A stretch of DNA of 64,000 bases from Bactericera cockerelli (GCA_024516035.1 CM044967.1:18326810-18390809); one strand, 5' to 3'; positions 30,521-41,850 are shown, counted from the first letter of the stretch. A program made the numbers and translations. Notes: generated by a model not told the origin, from the sequence alone.

Positions 30521-30966
30521 ACTCACGCATGATTACTTCTAAAACGTGCAATAATCGGAGCAACCTCTTAACCTGTGAGGGAAAAACAGGAATTTGGCCA
30601 TAAGTTTTTAGCAAACCAAAAAGCCCAATGAAAAATTGAGCTTAAATGATATTCCACGAGGTGCCGTACCTACCCTTAAAATATAAACATCTATTCCGAA
30701 AACACCCTGTATAATCAGCATACGTATTTTGATCTATATAATCTGTACCAGTGTACCTATATAAGTATATAATCTGTACTTAAATAATCTATATGTAGAG
30801 ATATTAAAGAGTATCTACTCTGGGCAGAACCAATTGTCCATGTGCGTACGATGAATCAGGTATACATAAAGTTGATATGGAAAATTCTTTCAGAGGGAAG
30901 CCGGTACGAGTATCTTGTATGAGGATGTATATTTAGGAACAGGCGCGGCTGGTGCTAAGGAAAAAT

Positions 30967-31232
30967 CTGGCTGGGGGACGTTAAACAGGGAGAAGACCAG
31001 TGTCTCGCTAGAGGACTATAAACAGAGAACAGACTAGCCAACCCTTATAAGCCTTCAGGCTAGCTTGCAGTTTCCTGGTTTAATGGCTTATAAAAAAAGT
31101 CCAAGTCCTCATGATGGTTGATCGCACATAGAAATATGTGGTTCAGGACGAGCCAACTTTGAAATAAAGTTGGCTGGAGACCATCACTCACCCCTCCAGC
31201 TGTAGCTAAGCTGGCTACAAGAACAACAACAA
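30967..31232 (+). mobile_element. K retroposon, near full length
   Basis: Head tctggctgggggacgttaaa, cagggagaagaccagtgtct, body and (caa)n tail aagaacaacaacaac. It abuts the 11-bp satellite. Confidence 0.92.
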
Positions 31233-31236
31233 CTAA

Positions 31237-31651
31237 CGAAAATTAGAATAAGAATAGAATAAGAATAGAATAAGAATAGAATAAGAATAGAATAAGAATA
31301 GAATAAGAATAGAATAAGAATAGAATAAGAATAGAATAAGAATAGAATAAGAATAGAATAAGAATAGAATAAGAATAGAATAAGAATAAAATAAGAATAG
31401 AATAAGAATAGAATAAGAATAGAATAAGAATAGAATAAGAATAGAATAAGAATAGAATAAGAATAGAATAAGAATAGAATAAGAATAGAATAAGAATAGA
31501 ATAAGAATAGAATAAGAATAGAATAAGAATAGAATAAGAATAGAATAAGAATAGAATAAGAATAGAATAAGAATAGAATAAGAATAGAATAAGAATAGAG
31601 TAAGAATAGAATAAGAATAGAATAAGAATAGAATAAGAATAGAATAGAAAA
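31237..31651. repeat. 11-bp satellite (aagaatagaat)n, ~37 copies
   Basis: Highly uniform array with only two point variants visible (near 31387 and 31599). All three minus-strand frames are open because the unit contains no stop in that orientation; these are not genes. Confidence 0.97.
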
Positions 31652-31671
31652 TACCGCGAAAATACGCCCCA

Positions 31672-31720
31672 AACCGACCCTTGGCATCTGCCAAATCCGC
31701 CATATGGATAATCCGCTAGT
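31672..31720 (-). mobile_element. hAT-like terminal fragment
   Basis: ttggcatctgccaaatccgc then catatggataatccgctagtg is the complement of the left end of the 39.06-kb hAT element (catatggcggatttggcaga). The other end is not found; the satellite occupies the position. Confidence 0.6.
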
Positions 31721-32389
31721 GAGAGTGAGAAAGCTATCGGGAACAAGACTCTAGTCTACTCTATCAAAACATACAATAAAATTTTGTTTGCCACATATTT
31801 ATTCAAATTCCAGTGCCCTTTGCTCTAGCGATGATTCAAAATTTATGACTGGTAACAGATGGAACCCTTGTTCGTTAAAAGGGTGTTTTTCCATAATTAT
31901 TTAAATATTTTATGATTTTTTTTTTTTTAATTTATCAAAGAATATGATTGTTTTAAAAACAGGGTGAAACACTTTTTACATTTAGTGTTAAGGGCAAAGT
32001 TTGGGCCAGCATTCTACAATTAATCTGCACAAGATTTTTAATTTCTATTATACCTGAAAGGAGAAAGTATTTTATTTTCTCAAGATAGACGAGTAAATAT
32101 ATTTTATGGGTTTCATTCTCATAAAAGGTAGATAAGAATACATATTAAAAAAATGGAAAGTAAAAACAGTAGATAGTAAAAAAACAATTCAAACACAAAT
32201 TTAATATTAAGATGATTTATACTCATAGGGCTGCAAATCTACTTCCTCGCACTTGAAAGGAAAATGCCCCAATGCTCGTAAAATCCTCTCGAGTCTTCAG
32301 TCTTCACCTATCACACAAACTTAGCCGAAACTCTTTCCCTCTTTTCAAAACTGTTGTTGAAACAGAAAACAACACATCATAACGGTAAA

Positions 32390-32900
32390 ACATGAAAAAT
32401 TCCAACCCTCTCTAATTACCATGAAAAAAGATGATCAAGTTATTCCCCATGAAAATCCCTCCGTTGAAATTTCCCCCGTGCGAAAGGGGGGATTAAAAAA
32501 AAATAATCCCCCTGTCATTCAAAAAATATGCTGTGCGCTGCGCCACCAAAAAAAACACGCCTGCGCTGTTGAACACCAATTAGTATACGTGACTGGAATG
32601 GCCAATGGGAAAACTCCCTCTTATATGTATCACAAAGCCCCCCCGAGCCCCGGACTCCTATATCATATCGATTTCCTACCGCTCTCTCTACGTTTAACAG
32701 AACTTTGCTGAGAATTCCAAACGAAGGATGTTCCTGGCAGACCCCCATCCCTTCTCAGCGCGATCTCTAGCCCCCTCGGTTTTCCCCCTCGCATGAAAAT
32801 TCTAGCTGTTTGTTCCCTTTCCTTTTGACTTTCCCTGTGTATATTTTCCTCTTTAGAGATTTTCATTCCCCTCTTTGTTGCCTTATTCTGCGCTCTCTTT
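32390..32900. other. Non-repeat block, possible regulatory or exonic sequence
   Basis: Higher GC than its surroundings with no match to any repeat family in the window. It has an inverted CCAAT box (ggccaatggg, ~32599) and several pyrimidine-rich tracts. A 96-codon plus-strand frame (32421-32711) shows no recognisable motif. It could be a conserved noncoding element or part of a promoter/UTR. Confidence 0.35.
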
Positions 32901-33361
32901 TTTTTACAACAAAATTGATTTTTTTGCTGATATATTCACAGAATTCGCACCCTTTAAGAAATCTATAAAATTTGCATATAGGTGTAGGACGAGGATGAGT
33001 GGATGATTCTGGATGCTACTTCATTATTAGTTTGCTTTTTTAAAACAATTTTACTGACCTAAGTAGTCTTTTGCAGGTACTAGCAGTCTTGTATACAAGT
33101 ACCTAACCAGTCATAACTTTATAAAATGTCCGACTGATACCTACGAATAATAAACAAGCAAAATATGGGCAAAAAAAAAAAAAAAAAAAAATGATTCATT
33201 TGAATTGATTTCTGGCATAGTTTTGGACGTAAACCATTGGAAGTTAACTATTGACAAAATTGAGGTGTTGATTATTCAACAAAATATAATTCAATAGTTG
33301 ATAAACGTACTCTTAATCGTTATTTATTCTGTTATAAGGTCCGCGACCTTGAGATTTATAA

Positions 33362-33569
33362 TAAAAAATAATATCGCCTTATTTATACTGCTCAATGAAG
33401 ACTATCAAAGTCCCATTATTCCATCAGTAAGACCAAGACATATTATTATGTGGTAAAAATCCCAAATAGGAGGATAACTTGTCATGTCCCGGATGGGTTT
33501 CGAACCCATGATCTCTGGAATCTCTGGATTCAGAGAGTGCCGCCTTTACCACTGAGATACCGGGACAGA
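33362..33569 (-). mobile_element. SINE-E
   Basis: Complement order intact from the aataat tail to ataccgggaca; several substitutions (gatgggtttcgaacccatga). Confidence 0.88.
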
Positions 33570-34039
33570 CAAATCTGCAGTATTCCTAATCGTTCTCTTT
33601 TGATTTTATAACAGATCTGCAGAGTGAAGATCCAGTAAAACTTCTCACTTTTCTAAAATTGACTGATAATATCTGAGGTAGGTATATATGTAGTTGCAAA
33701 TGACTGATATTTTTACTGACAAAACATCTCACATTGAAAGTTGCAAATTCACACATTGGAAAATGATTTAATGCTCGTATACATATGTAGACCAAATTGT
33801 TACTAGATTATTATTATTATAAAACCTAATTACAGGGTTTCAGCTGAAACACTATACAATGAACACTGCGACCTAGTAAGATCTATTGTGACCAGGGAGG
33901 AAATCTCTCATCCTATTTCCAGTTCTGTGCTTTTGACGGCCCATCTGGGCTTAGTTGGGAGTGGTTGCTAGATGATTCAAGGAGAAAGTCAACGATAGAG
34001 TTTGAAAAGTGACGACATACATATGACAAGAGCGAAACA

Positions 34040-34172
34040 TTGTACAATAAAGAAGTGAAGCTAGCGTTGACATACAGCGCAGAATTCTGGTCTATTTCAC
34101 TAAGACACAAGAGATAAAGATAGAGATCGCGAAGAAGAAAATGCTAAGAAATGTGGTAGGTGGTATGATAAA
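34040..34172 (+). pseudogene. LINE reverse transcriptase fragment
   Basis: Translation gives NKEVKLALTYSAEFWSISLR and, after a frameshift, TQEIKIEIAKKKMLRNVVGG. These resemble the TYGAExW and MLRxxxG blocks downstream of the RT domain in non-LTR elements. Interrupted by a SINE-B. Confidence 0.55.
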
Positions 34173-34174
34173 AA

Positions 34175-34382
34175 TAATACTTTTTAGTGGAAGGTAACCA
34201 TCAGGCGAGGTTAACGCTCGAAGCATTTTCTACCACCTAACCCTCAGAGTCTTATTATTATGCGGTTACAAACTCAAACCATTGAGAAAATTTTAAGCAC
34301 TAGATGGCATTCGAACCAACGGTTCCCTACGCTATCTGGATTACCAGACTAGCGCGTTAACCACTTGACTACCTGTGCACTG
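34175..34382 (-). mobile_element. SINE-B inserted in LINE fragment
   Basis: Complement of tail (gtggaaggtaaccatcaggc) to head (gttaaccacttgactacctg). Flanking ggtatga / ggtaaga could be the target duplication. Confidence 0.88.
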
Positions 34383-34629
34383 GTAAGAAGAGGAGTGAAG
34401 AACAAGTACACGGGAGGTAGAGTGAATGTAGATGTCCTAGACAGGAAAATCCAAGCTGATCTGTGAATAGAGAAGATGTTGCAAATTGTGTGAGTTTAGA
34501 AACTTGAAATAGGAACAAGTGACTCGAAGAAAATTATGAGAGAAAAAGAGAGTATAGAGACCAAAGATAGGGATAGGACGAAGTATGAGGAGTATAAGAG
34601 ATACCAAATATTAGTTAGAAATATCCAAA

Positions 34630-34930
34630 ACAGCTGTTGCAAAACTGTTCAGGTATGTTCTGATATTCATGCACAACTTCTCACTTTTCTGTTTATTCTC
34701 GTTCAGGAATGTTCTTATATTCATGTACAACTAGTCCAAGTTCTCACTTTTCTGTTTATTATCGTAAAAATAGAGAGGTTAAGTTGATGGCATGGATAAT
34801 CAAAACTATTACCTACTGATGAGAGCAAATAAGCTTGAAACAGCTGCTCAGGTATTTTCTGATATTCATGTACATCTAGTACAACTTCTCACTTTTCTGT
34901 TTATACTCATTATACTCATACTCTTCCTAC
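34630..34930 (+). repeat. HHR-L array, two partial and one complete unit
   Basis: caggtatgttctgatattca and related sites occur at 34650, 34704 and 34849. Spacer aacttctcacttttctgttt is present three times. Spacing of the last two sites is 145 bp, one monomer. Confidence 0.8.
34798..34868 (+). ncRNA. Hammerhead ribozyme motif, type I, cleavage site mutated
   Basis: ctgatga core, stem II gagc-aaataa-gctt and gaaa are present, but the cleavage region reads acagctgctcagg where acagctgtccagg is expected, so the GUC triplet is lost. Stem I is weakened (accta against caggt). Predicted inactive. Confidence 0.75.
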
Positions 34931-35042
34931 CCAGTGGATTTTAGAGCATCCCTCCACCTGGTTTCTCTTAGATTCTTTTAAATCACATCTGATTCTCTCC
35001 ACAAAAACATCATTCCTCCTTGTAATCATTATGAATTCCTCT

Positions 35043-35250
35043 TAGTCTGTTCCGGTAGCTCAGTGGTAAAGGCGGCACTCTGTGAATCCAGAGGTTCTAG
35101 TGGTCCCGGGTTCGAAACCCAGCCAGGTCATGACAAGTTTTCCTTTGGTATTTTAACCACATAATAATACGTCATAGGCTTACTGCTGGAATATTGGGAC
35201 TTAGTAGTCCTAATCGGGCAGTTTAAATAAGGCGATATTATTATTATTAA
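35043..35250 (+). mobile_element. SINE-E
   Basis: ttccggtagctcagtggtaa, gtcccgggttcgaaaccc, cttactgctggaatattggg, gcgatattattattatta. Sense-strand copy. Confidence 0.88.
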
Positions 35251-35251
35251 A

Positions 35252-35345
35252 ATAGAGAGGTTAATTGATGACATGGATACTCAGAACTTATACCTGCTGA
35301 TGAGAGCAAATGAGCTCGAAACAACTTCTCACTTTTCTGTTTATA
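35252..35345 (+). repeat. HHR-L unit with 3' half of ribozyme deleted
   Basis: aatagaggggtt-type spacer, stem I 5' arm tcagaacttatacctg, ctgatga, gagc-aaatga-gctc and gaaac, then directly aacttctcacttttctgttt. The segment from stem III through the stem I 3' arm is gone, apparently by deletion between two aac trinucleotides. Confidence 0.8.
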
Positions 35346-35592
35346 CTAATACTAGCGGGCTGTCGCCCGCTTTGCAGGCCGAGGCATGGCCGTGAAAGCA
35401 AAAAATCCTTTTTCGCCAATGGCAGGTGTTGTAGTGGGAATTTCGAAAAATCCCGTCTTATTGCACATCTAGACTATAAGACAAAGCTACCTACCAAATC
35501 TCAGCTTCCTAGGACTTACGGTTTGGGCTGTAGAGCGATGATCAGTCAGTGGTCAGTCAGTCAGTGACTTTGACATTTATATATTAAGATAT
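35346..35592 (+). mobile_element. Dispersed insect-type element fragment
   Basis: tactagcgggctgtcgccc with gggaatttcgaaaaatcc and a cagtcagtggtcagtcagtc run follows the order of a repeat widespread in insect genomes that is often linked to Helitron-like elements. The class is from memory; no Helitron end is demonstrated here. Confidence 0.45.
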
Positions 35593-35964
35593 TGATTATA
35601 TTACTATCTCCAGTTTCTCAGTTTGTTGAGTTTGTTGTATCGTAATACCAGCGCTTATGTATTTATGTAAAACAAAAAAGAAAATTAAGGTTTACTATCT
35701 CAACTTTCTTCAAGCTATTTCAAGTTGTTCTCCAGTATTTTCCTGCTAAGAACATCTAACTTTGTTTTTCTAGTCAAAATGCACCCGCGGTTGCTTCATT
35801 TTATCTTATTCCAGCTTTTTATGACCCTATCTCACGTTTGTCTATTGCTTTAATCACTTTATTTTCATCTCTTCTCACGTTCAAACCATTTCAGCTTACT
35901 CTGTTGGATTTTCCTAACTAGAGCATTTATCATGGACTTCCTTTGGAACTGAGTGATGAGATTT

Positions 35965-36070
35965 TGCGAACAAGAATCAAATTTTAATATAAATTTTGAA
36001 GCGGAACAGAGAGAACAGTCTTAATAAAATGCACTGTTTATCGACTGTTTCTCTCAAAATGTAAACAAAA
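35965..36070 (+). repeat. Dispersed repeat R2, copy 1
   Basis: cactgtttatcgactgtttc and tctcaaaatgtaaacaaa match the complement of 57.16-57.21 kb, with a further agcggaacag block. Unclassified. Confidence 0.55.
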
Positions 36071-36149
36071 TAAAATTTAAATAAGGAAGGATTTTTCCTC
36101 TGAAACTGGAAACTCTTGGGATCCAGGTTCAAACATGTGAAAGATTAGA

Positions 36150-36433
36150 AATTAATGCGATTATCTAAGTGGTAGGGCACTTGCTTGCCATGCGGAAGGT
36201 CCTGGGTTCGAATCTCCGAGCCGAAAAAAATTATATTCAAAGTTTGGTTACATTTGTTTGTTTGGGATACCTTCCGGTTCACTCGTGTTGACCAAGCACC
36301 TAAATAGAAAGTACTGTGTCACTTCTCGCCCATGAGAGGAGAGGCATACTACGGGATGGGCAAGCTACAACACAGACCACAAGCGTTTACAGTAGCTCAT
36401 GTTTCATGACTACGGAATATAAAAGGCTGTGAA
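36150..36433 (+). mobile_element. SINE-H, full length
   Basis: Head gtggtagggcacttgcttgc, catgcggaaggtcctgggtt, cgaatctccg; body gtgtcacttctcgcccatga; tail aaaaggctgtgaaa. Confidence 0.88.
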
Positions 36434-36629
36434 ACACTCATCTTTTTTTCAAAAAATGTTCTGGAAGAAATGTTAAATTTCGAATTTAACAAGCTAGATA
36501 AAATGGGCATTCGATCTAGTTTGAAGAAGAACCCTTTTTCACTAAAAGTATTTCATTTCATGGGAAAACTCTCCTCTGAATATTTTCGACGACACTTGTT
36601 TCGTGGTGCGACACCACTTATCTACAGTC

Positions 36630-36795
36630 ATCATCATCATAGGGTGGCGTCATCGTGAACGACGGTAGCCAGACAGTAGAGGAATGACTCAGCATTTCTA
36701 CCACTGTCTTTACAAGGAGGCTAAAAATTAACAAGGGCCCCAGAACCAAGCCAATGCTGGTCTACACCCTTTTTATAGTCCCCCAGCCAAACTAC
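36630..36795 (-). mobile_element. M retroposon, full length
   Basis: Complement: (cat)n tail, gtcatcgtgaacgacggtag, taccactgtctttacaagga, ggtctacaccctttttatag, cccccagccaaac. Confidence 0.9.
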
Positions 36796-36799
36796 CTCC

Positions 36800-37950
36800 T
36801 AATTTATCCACAGTACCTCCTAATTAAAAGAGAAGTAGTGATTTAGCTTTTAATCATTTTCATATAAATAAAAGTGTATTTTTACCTCACACTATACTCC
36901 ACTATCTTGGCTTGAATCTACTGAGGCTTTTAATCAAATAAATAGTCAGCCAGCCTCAATGGTACGTTGCTGAATATCCTAGTTCTTGTTAGCTAGGTGG
37001 TAAGTTCCCAGGAGTCGAAGGGTAAAACTCTCGTTTTGATATGAACTTATTAGTTGAAACGGATTTGAAACCCCAAAACATAACACAATATAATAGCGCA
37101 AGGTTGCCCTTAGCTCTATTTCAATTCTGTCTTACGTTTTCCAAAACTTTCGTCTACTCTGGGTCTTAATCATTTTAATGGTCGCCCATAGCTACTATAT
37201 TCCAATTCACGTTTTCCATATCTTTACCAAAAAATGACTCTTATGACAATTTCATACTAAACAACTCTAAGAATTAAAAGTTAAAAATAATATATGCCTC
37301 TCTACCGCAAAGTTTAAAAATAAATTAAATGTTTCCTGCAATTAAAACGATTAATGACTCAGATTAGGTCGGGGAGCAAACAGTTAAAATATGAAAGATT
37401 AATCCTCGAATATACACTGTGCTTCATGTGTCATAATTCTTCCCGTTTCCCCGTTCTTCGTACAGGACGAAGGAGTTATTTCCGTGGAATGTTGATGCAC
37501 ACTGTAGATAACACACAAGAGCTAACAAACATATAGAACAATTGAGATACTAAACAATACCACTAGGGACTCATTTAGCTAAGTGTCTCTCGCTCCGCGC
37601 GATTTTCCCTTCTAAATTTAGGAAATTTTAAAACAGCGTACCTATGTGGAAAATAAAATGCTCCGCAGCACTATAAAGGATAAGCTGATATGGCTTATTA
37701 ATGTTCTTTCTTCTTTCATCAAGATAGGGTTAACCATAAATTCTGGACATGGAAATGGTTTCAAATGCTAGTCTTTGGTTTAGCGTTTAGATAAAAGATA
37801 CAGTATAAAATACTGTATAGGGGTCTCACTGGGGGACGTTAAAGAGATACGGTATAATTATGCCATGTCCACCCAAACACAAATCGTTGTCGCCTAACAG
37901 CTGAAATAGTATTTTATAGGTACACTGTACACATGAATGTATTTCTATAA
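36800..37950. other. AT-rich region without a supported gene
   Basis: No repeat family or gene is recognised apart from a short K/M-head-like piece at about 37827-37846 (cactgggggacgttaaag). Confidence 0.4.
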
Positions 37951-37954
37951 AAAA

Positions 37955-38118
37955 TACAGCCTAACCTGGATATAAGAAAACTCAAGGGTCCGGAAATCTT
38001 ATATCCAGGTTTCTCTTATAAAGAGGTTAGTTAAACTTATAGAGAGGTAATTTGGATCTGAAAATTGTTCTCTTATGTATTATAATCCAGTTCTCTTCTA
38101 TCCAGGTTCCACTGTATT
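37955..38118. mobile_element. MITE-D, full length
   Basis: Ends acagcctaacctggatataa and tatccaggttccactgt are inverted, flanked by TA-containing sequence. Interior has cttataaagaggttag and agagaggtaatttggat. The layout resembles pogo/Tigger-type MITEs (inferred from general form). Confidence 0.7.
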
Positions 38119-38224
38119 AGGCTGGGGAGAAAAAAATGGGAGAACTCATGTAGAATATTTCGAAATATTACCTACTCCGATAAATAAACAGTATTGTACA
38201 CGTCTTTTAGAAATAGAGTTCTGA

Positions 38225-38332
38225 ACATCCATGCCATCAACCAACCTATCTATTTTAATCAGTACAAACCGAAAAGTGAGAAGTTGTACTAGATGTACAT
38301 GAATACCAGAACATTGTACACGTCTTTTAAAA
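38225..38332 (-). repeat. HHR-L spacer copy without ribozyme core
   Basis: On the minus strand: tattcatgtacatctagtac, aacttctcacttttcggttt, aaaatagataggttggttga, tggcatggat, then unrelated sequence where the ctgatga core should be. Confidence 0.75.
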
Positions 38333-38795
38333 ATAGAGCTTAAATAAACACAGTATTGTACACATCTTGTATTTCCACAAGAATCAGGCAGGCTATCAGC
38401 CATCACAGTACCCCGCCAAAGTAAATGGGAAGCACTTATGTGAAAGAAATAACCGCATGTAATTTCTCACGCCGGTAATCTATTGGCTCCAATTTGTCTT
38501 TCACCTCAGCAGACGTCGGTCTCTTTGGGTGTTATTCTTATTAAACATTGAATTATCAGGCCTATTTGTCCTAATCTCTGTTTCATTGTGGCGGCGTAAT
38601 TTAATTTTAATACCTACAACATTAAGGAGCACAGTAGTATGTCCAAGAACGGATCTCACCGCTGTGTTTCGTTTCTCTGTGTGTTTAGCACATCAGATCC
38701 TTGTTAGTTTTCGGTGCAGTATGTTTTTTTCGGTATAAAAGAAAAGTGAGAAGTTTAACTATATGTACATATACCACCGTGCATTGGTAGTCAAG

Positions 38796-38922
38796 ATTGC
38801 CATAGGCAATAACCCAACCCTTTAGTTGGGACATCTGTAAATGTTTTATCTATGTAGTCTATCTTTGTATTATTATTTGTTTGTATACATATGTACAAAC
38901 CTGTTAAAAAGGAATTAAATAA
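38796..38922 (+). mobile_element. LINE-C 3' end inserted in SINE-B
   Basis: attgccataggcaataaccc, aaccctttagttgggacatc, AT tail ending ggaattaaataa. 5' truncation at the hairpin is typical of LINE retrotransposition. Confidence 0.75.
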
Positions 38923-39059
38923 AAGTGGTTAAGGCCATAGTCTGGTAATCCAGGTAGCGTAGGGATCCGTTGGTTCGAATCCCACGTAGTGCATAAATTT
39001 TTCCTCATATATTATATTTGAGTTTGTGACCACATAATAATAAGACTCTGAGGGGTGAT

Positions 39060-40167
39060 CAGTGCCGGATTACCCATATGGCGGATTTGGCAGATGCCAA
39101 GGGCCCCGCGCTTTAGGGGGCCCCGCGCTTGAGCAGCTTACACTAGATATTATGAGTTTTTTAAAATTTTACACAAGGTACTTTTGGATAATGAGTAAGA
39201 AGAAGAAGAAGAAATAAAAGCGAAATCACACACTCACAGCAAAGTACATAAATTAAAAGAAAATCGCGGGGCTCCCTATTATTAATTATTCCTTGAATAA
39301 AAAATGATCAACCACATAGACATTAGCGGATTACCTACCAATGTCAGATTTGGTAGATGCCAAGTTCCCCACGATTTTGGGGGCCCCGCGTTTCGGGCAG
39401 CTTACATAAATTATAAGTGTTTTTGAATGACCTTTAACTCGGTTCTTCTGGATTTTAATAGATATTAAATAAAATCAGAGCCAGTTGAGCAAAATATTAA
39501 AAGAAAAACCACGGGGCCCCCCTTAAAAGTGACCACATATATGAAAATAGGTAGATCTCTATACGTTTTGCCTGCGGCTCTTTATATAATATAATGACTC
39601 GTATTTGACTCGTATTGACAAAGGATGTGATTAAAACCTTAGTTAATCTCTGCCATCAAACCCAGTGCCATCTGAGTGCTCGGTGATCGGCTTTATCGAC
39701 ATCTTAACCAATGATCTTCATTGTAGTCGCCTGCGGCGCTTTTAAATAATTTTTCAAGATATCTTTTTGTATTTCTTTTCCGAGTACTTTACCCCATAAC
39801 TTTGCAAAAATTTCGCCTGCGGCGCCGTCAAATTTACTTATCTTGATGGTTTGGATTGTTTTTCAAGACATGAAAGAAAAAAATCTTTGGGCATTTTCGA
39901 AGTGTCTTTTGATTGTTTGGAATTAACTTGGAAAGTTACCTTTCAAAAAAGTAACATTCAATACTAGCGATAAAATCTTCGATTCGGAAAAAATGTTGCC
40001 TTCGGTGTTATAAACGTCGTTTTGGATACTATTATGGATTGGTGCTCAGGACAGTTGGCTTCGATTGCAAGGTTCTAAAAATAGTATTTTATCATAAACT
40101 CAGTACAATTTTGGGGCCCCGCGCCTTGAAATTGCCAAGGGCCCCGCGCAACCTTAATCCGGCACTG
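39060..40167. mobile_element. hAT-type non-autonomous DNA transposon, 1.1 kb
   Basis: 13-bp perfect terminal inverted repeat cagtgccggatta, flanked by the 8-bp direct repeat ggggtgat (39052-39059 and 40168-40175). An 8-bp duplication plus CAGTG ends is diagnostic of hAT. The interior has a diverged direct duplication of the left part (39060-39290 and 39327-39525, each with gatttgg(c/t)agatgccaag and ggggccccgcg) and a LINE-C' piece at 39617-39668. No transposase frame. Confidence 0.92.
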
Positions 40168-40257
40168 GGGGTGATACCTATAGTAAATGCTTTGAGCATT
40201 AACCTCGCCTGGTGGTTACCTTCCACTAAAGGTTACCTTCCACTATTATTACTATAG

Positions 40258-40408
40258 AGAATCGAACCTGGATATAAGAGAAGAATTTCTAGATCAAATT
40301 AACTCTCTTCAAAGAAAAATTACACCTTTATAAGAGAAACCTGGCTATATAAGAGAAACAAATTAATTTCACTCGTTTAAATTCTCTTATATCCAGGTTT
40401 GCCTGTAT
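40258..40408. mobile_element. MITE-D copy
   Basis: atcgaacctggatataagag and its inverted partner ctcttatatccaggtttgcc. Interior diverged. Confidence 0.7.
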
Positions 40409-40409
40409 T

Positions 40410-41525
40410 TGTAAATTGTATGATGAAGCCGGGCAATACTCAAACGTATGTTGAATTGCCGACGAAGTCGCATTTAGATCCCACGCGTGAAAATTCATGA
40501 GTTTGCAGTCGAAATCCGCCCGCTCACTAATGCAATAACAATAAATAATTTAAGGCTTTCAAAAATGAGCACCGTCACTACTGAACATTCATGTATTGTC
40601 CATTACGGCATAGGGAGAAGGGTCGCAGGTTTCGAAAACTTTTCTAAAGGAATAAAAAAAACTTCATCTCTAGCCTTCGACAGAAAGAAATAATAAAAAA
40701 AAACCCAAAGTACAGGAGCTTTCTTCAATTTTTCATCGGCTCGAGAGGAGACAAAGAAAACGATAATTTAATAGATTAACTTTATTTCTGTTGGGGTTGA
40801 CTGTAAGCTGGGATGTCTCGGAATTTTTCAATAATAATGAAAAGAAGAGAGAAGAGAAAAAAGAAAGAAAAAATACAGATTACAGAGCGTGTTTCAAAAC
40901 GCAATTAGGTTTTTTTAAAGATAAAAAATTGTCTGTTTTAATTTGCAACTATTAGGCTCAAATTTGTTCTTGTTATAAATTAAGGGCTCATCAAAATACC
41001 TTAATGTTGACACAGAATGCACGTTTCTTTGACGATGTTTATGGGCTGTCATCAAAGGTCCTTTAAAATCCATCAAAGTTCTTTAGTTAGTTTCAAAAAA
41101 AAAAAAATCGCATAGTCTGGTCACTTGAATGATCTGCCCAACATATTAACTTATGATGTACTCAAGCCTAAACTGATCAAAACGCATGACTAGCCAGATG
41201 GCGTGCGACACTCGTCTCATTAATACATAGGATTTTGATACTTACGATCATTTATGCCTACATTAATACCAAAGTTAGACATAAATATTTTGATATTGAA
41301 ATAATAATAGTAATAATCATAATAATAACACAAAACCCTATAACAAGCATAATGACTCAGTTCACAGGCTCACGGTAAGTATAGGTACATAATATTTATA
41401 ATCGGGTAGTACCTACCTATTTAACAAAATAATTGATAGTTCAAAAGTGCCTCTTATCCTCACAATATGTTTGTTTCGAATCATTTATGTGTTGATTTTA
41501 TGGTAAAAATTGAGAAAAGCTCGAG
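40410..41525. other. No repeat family recognised
   Basis: Mostly unique-looking AT-rich sequence. A 68-codon frame at 40487-40693 has no recognisable motif. Confidence 0.4.
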
Positions 41526-41528
41526 TTT

Positions 41529-41850
41529 GAATTGCAACGAACTTTGTCCTGATTGTCCATTTAGGAAAAGTGAGAGATGCTATATTATGAACTTCTCACT
41601 TTTCTATTTATACCTACTAACTGAGTTGAGAAATGTCTAAGTTAGAATTGCAACGAACTTTGTCCTGATTGTCCATTTGGGAAAAGTGAGAGATCCAATG
41701 GTATGAACTTCTCACTTTTCTGTTTATAACTGACTGAATAATTCTCAATAATAAAATTGAGAAAAGCCCGGGTTAGAATTGCAACGAACTTTGTCCTGAT
41801 TGTCCATTCAGGAAAAGTGAGAGATCCTGTGGTATAAAATAAGAAAAGAT
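41529..41850. repeat. Tandem satellite, three units of ~116-131 bp
   Basis: gaattgcaacgaactttgtc starts at 41529, 41645 and 41776. Each unit contains aaaagtgagag and, further on, tgaacttctcacttttct, which can fold into an 11-bp hairpin. The second block is shared with the HHR-L spacer, but there is no ctgatga/gaaa core. Confidence 0.85.

Larger units (their letters stand above)
38777..40250 (+). mobile_element. SINE-B, split by two insertions
   Basis: Pieces 38779-38795 (gtgcattggtagtcaag), 38923-39059 (tggtaatccaggtagcgtag, ggttcgaatcccacgtagtg) and 40176-40250 (gctttgagcattaacctcgc, ggtggttaccttccac) form one SINE-B. A LINE-C end and a hAT element lie in the gaps. Confidence 0.88.

Noticed and set aside
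31184..31746. Three overlapping ~160-codon minus-strand frames
   Set aside because: The 11-bp satellite lacks stops in that direction; all three frames give the same SYSILILFLFY repeat.
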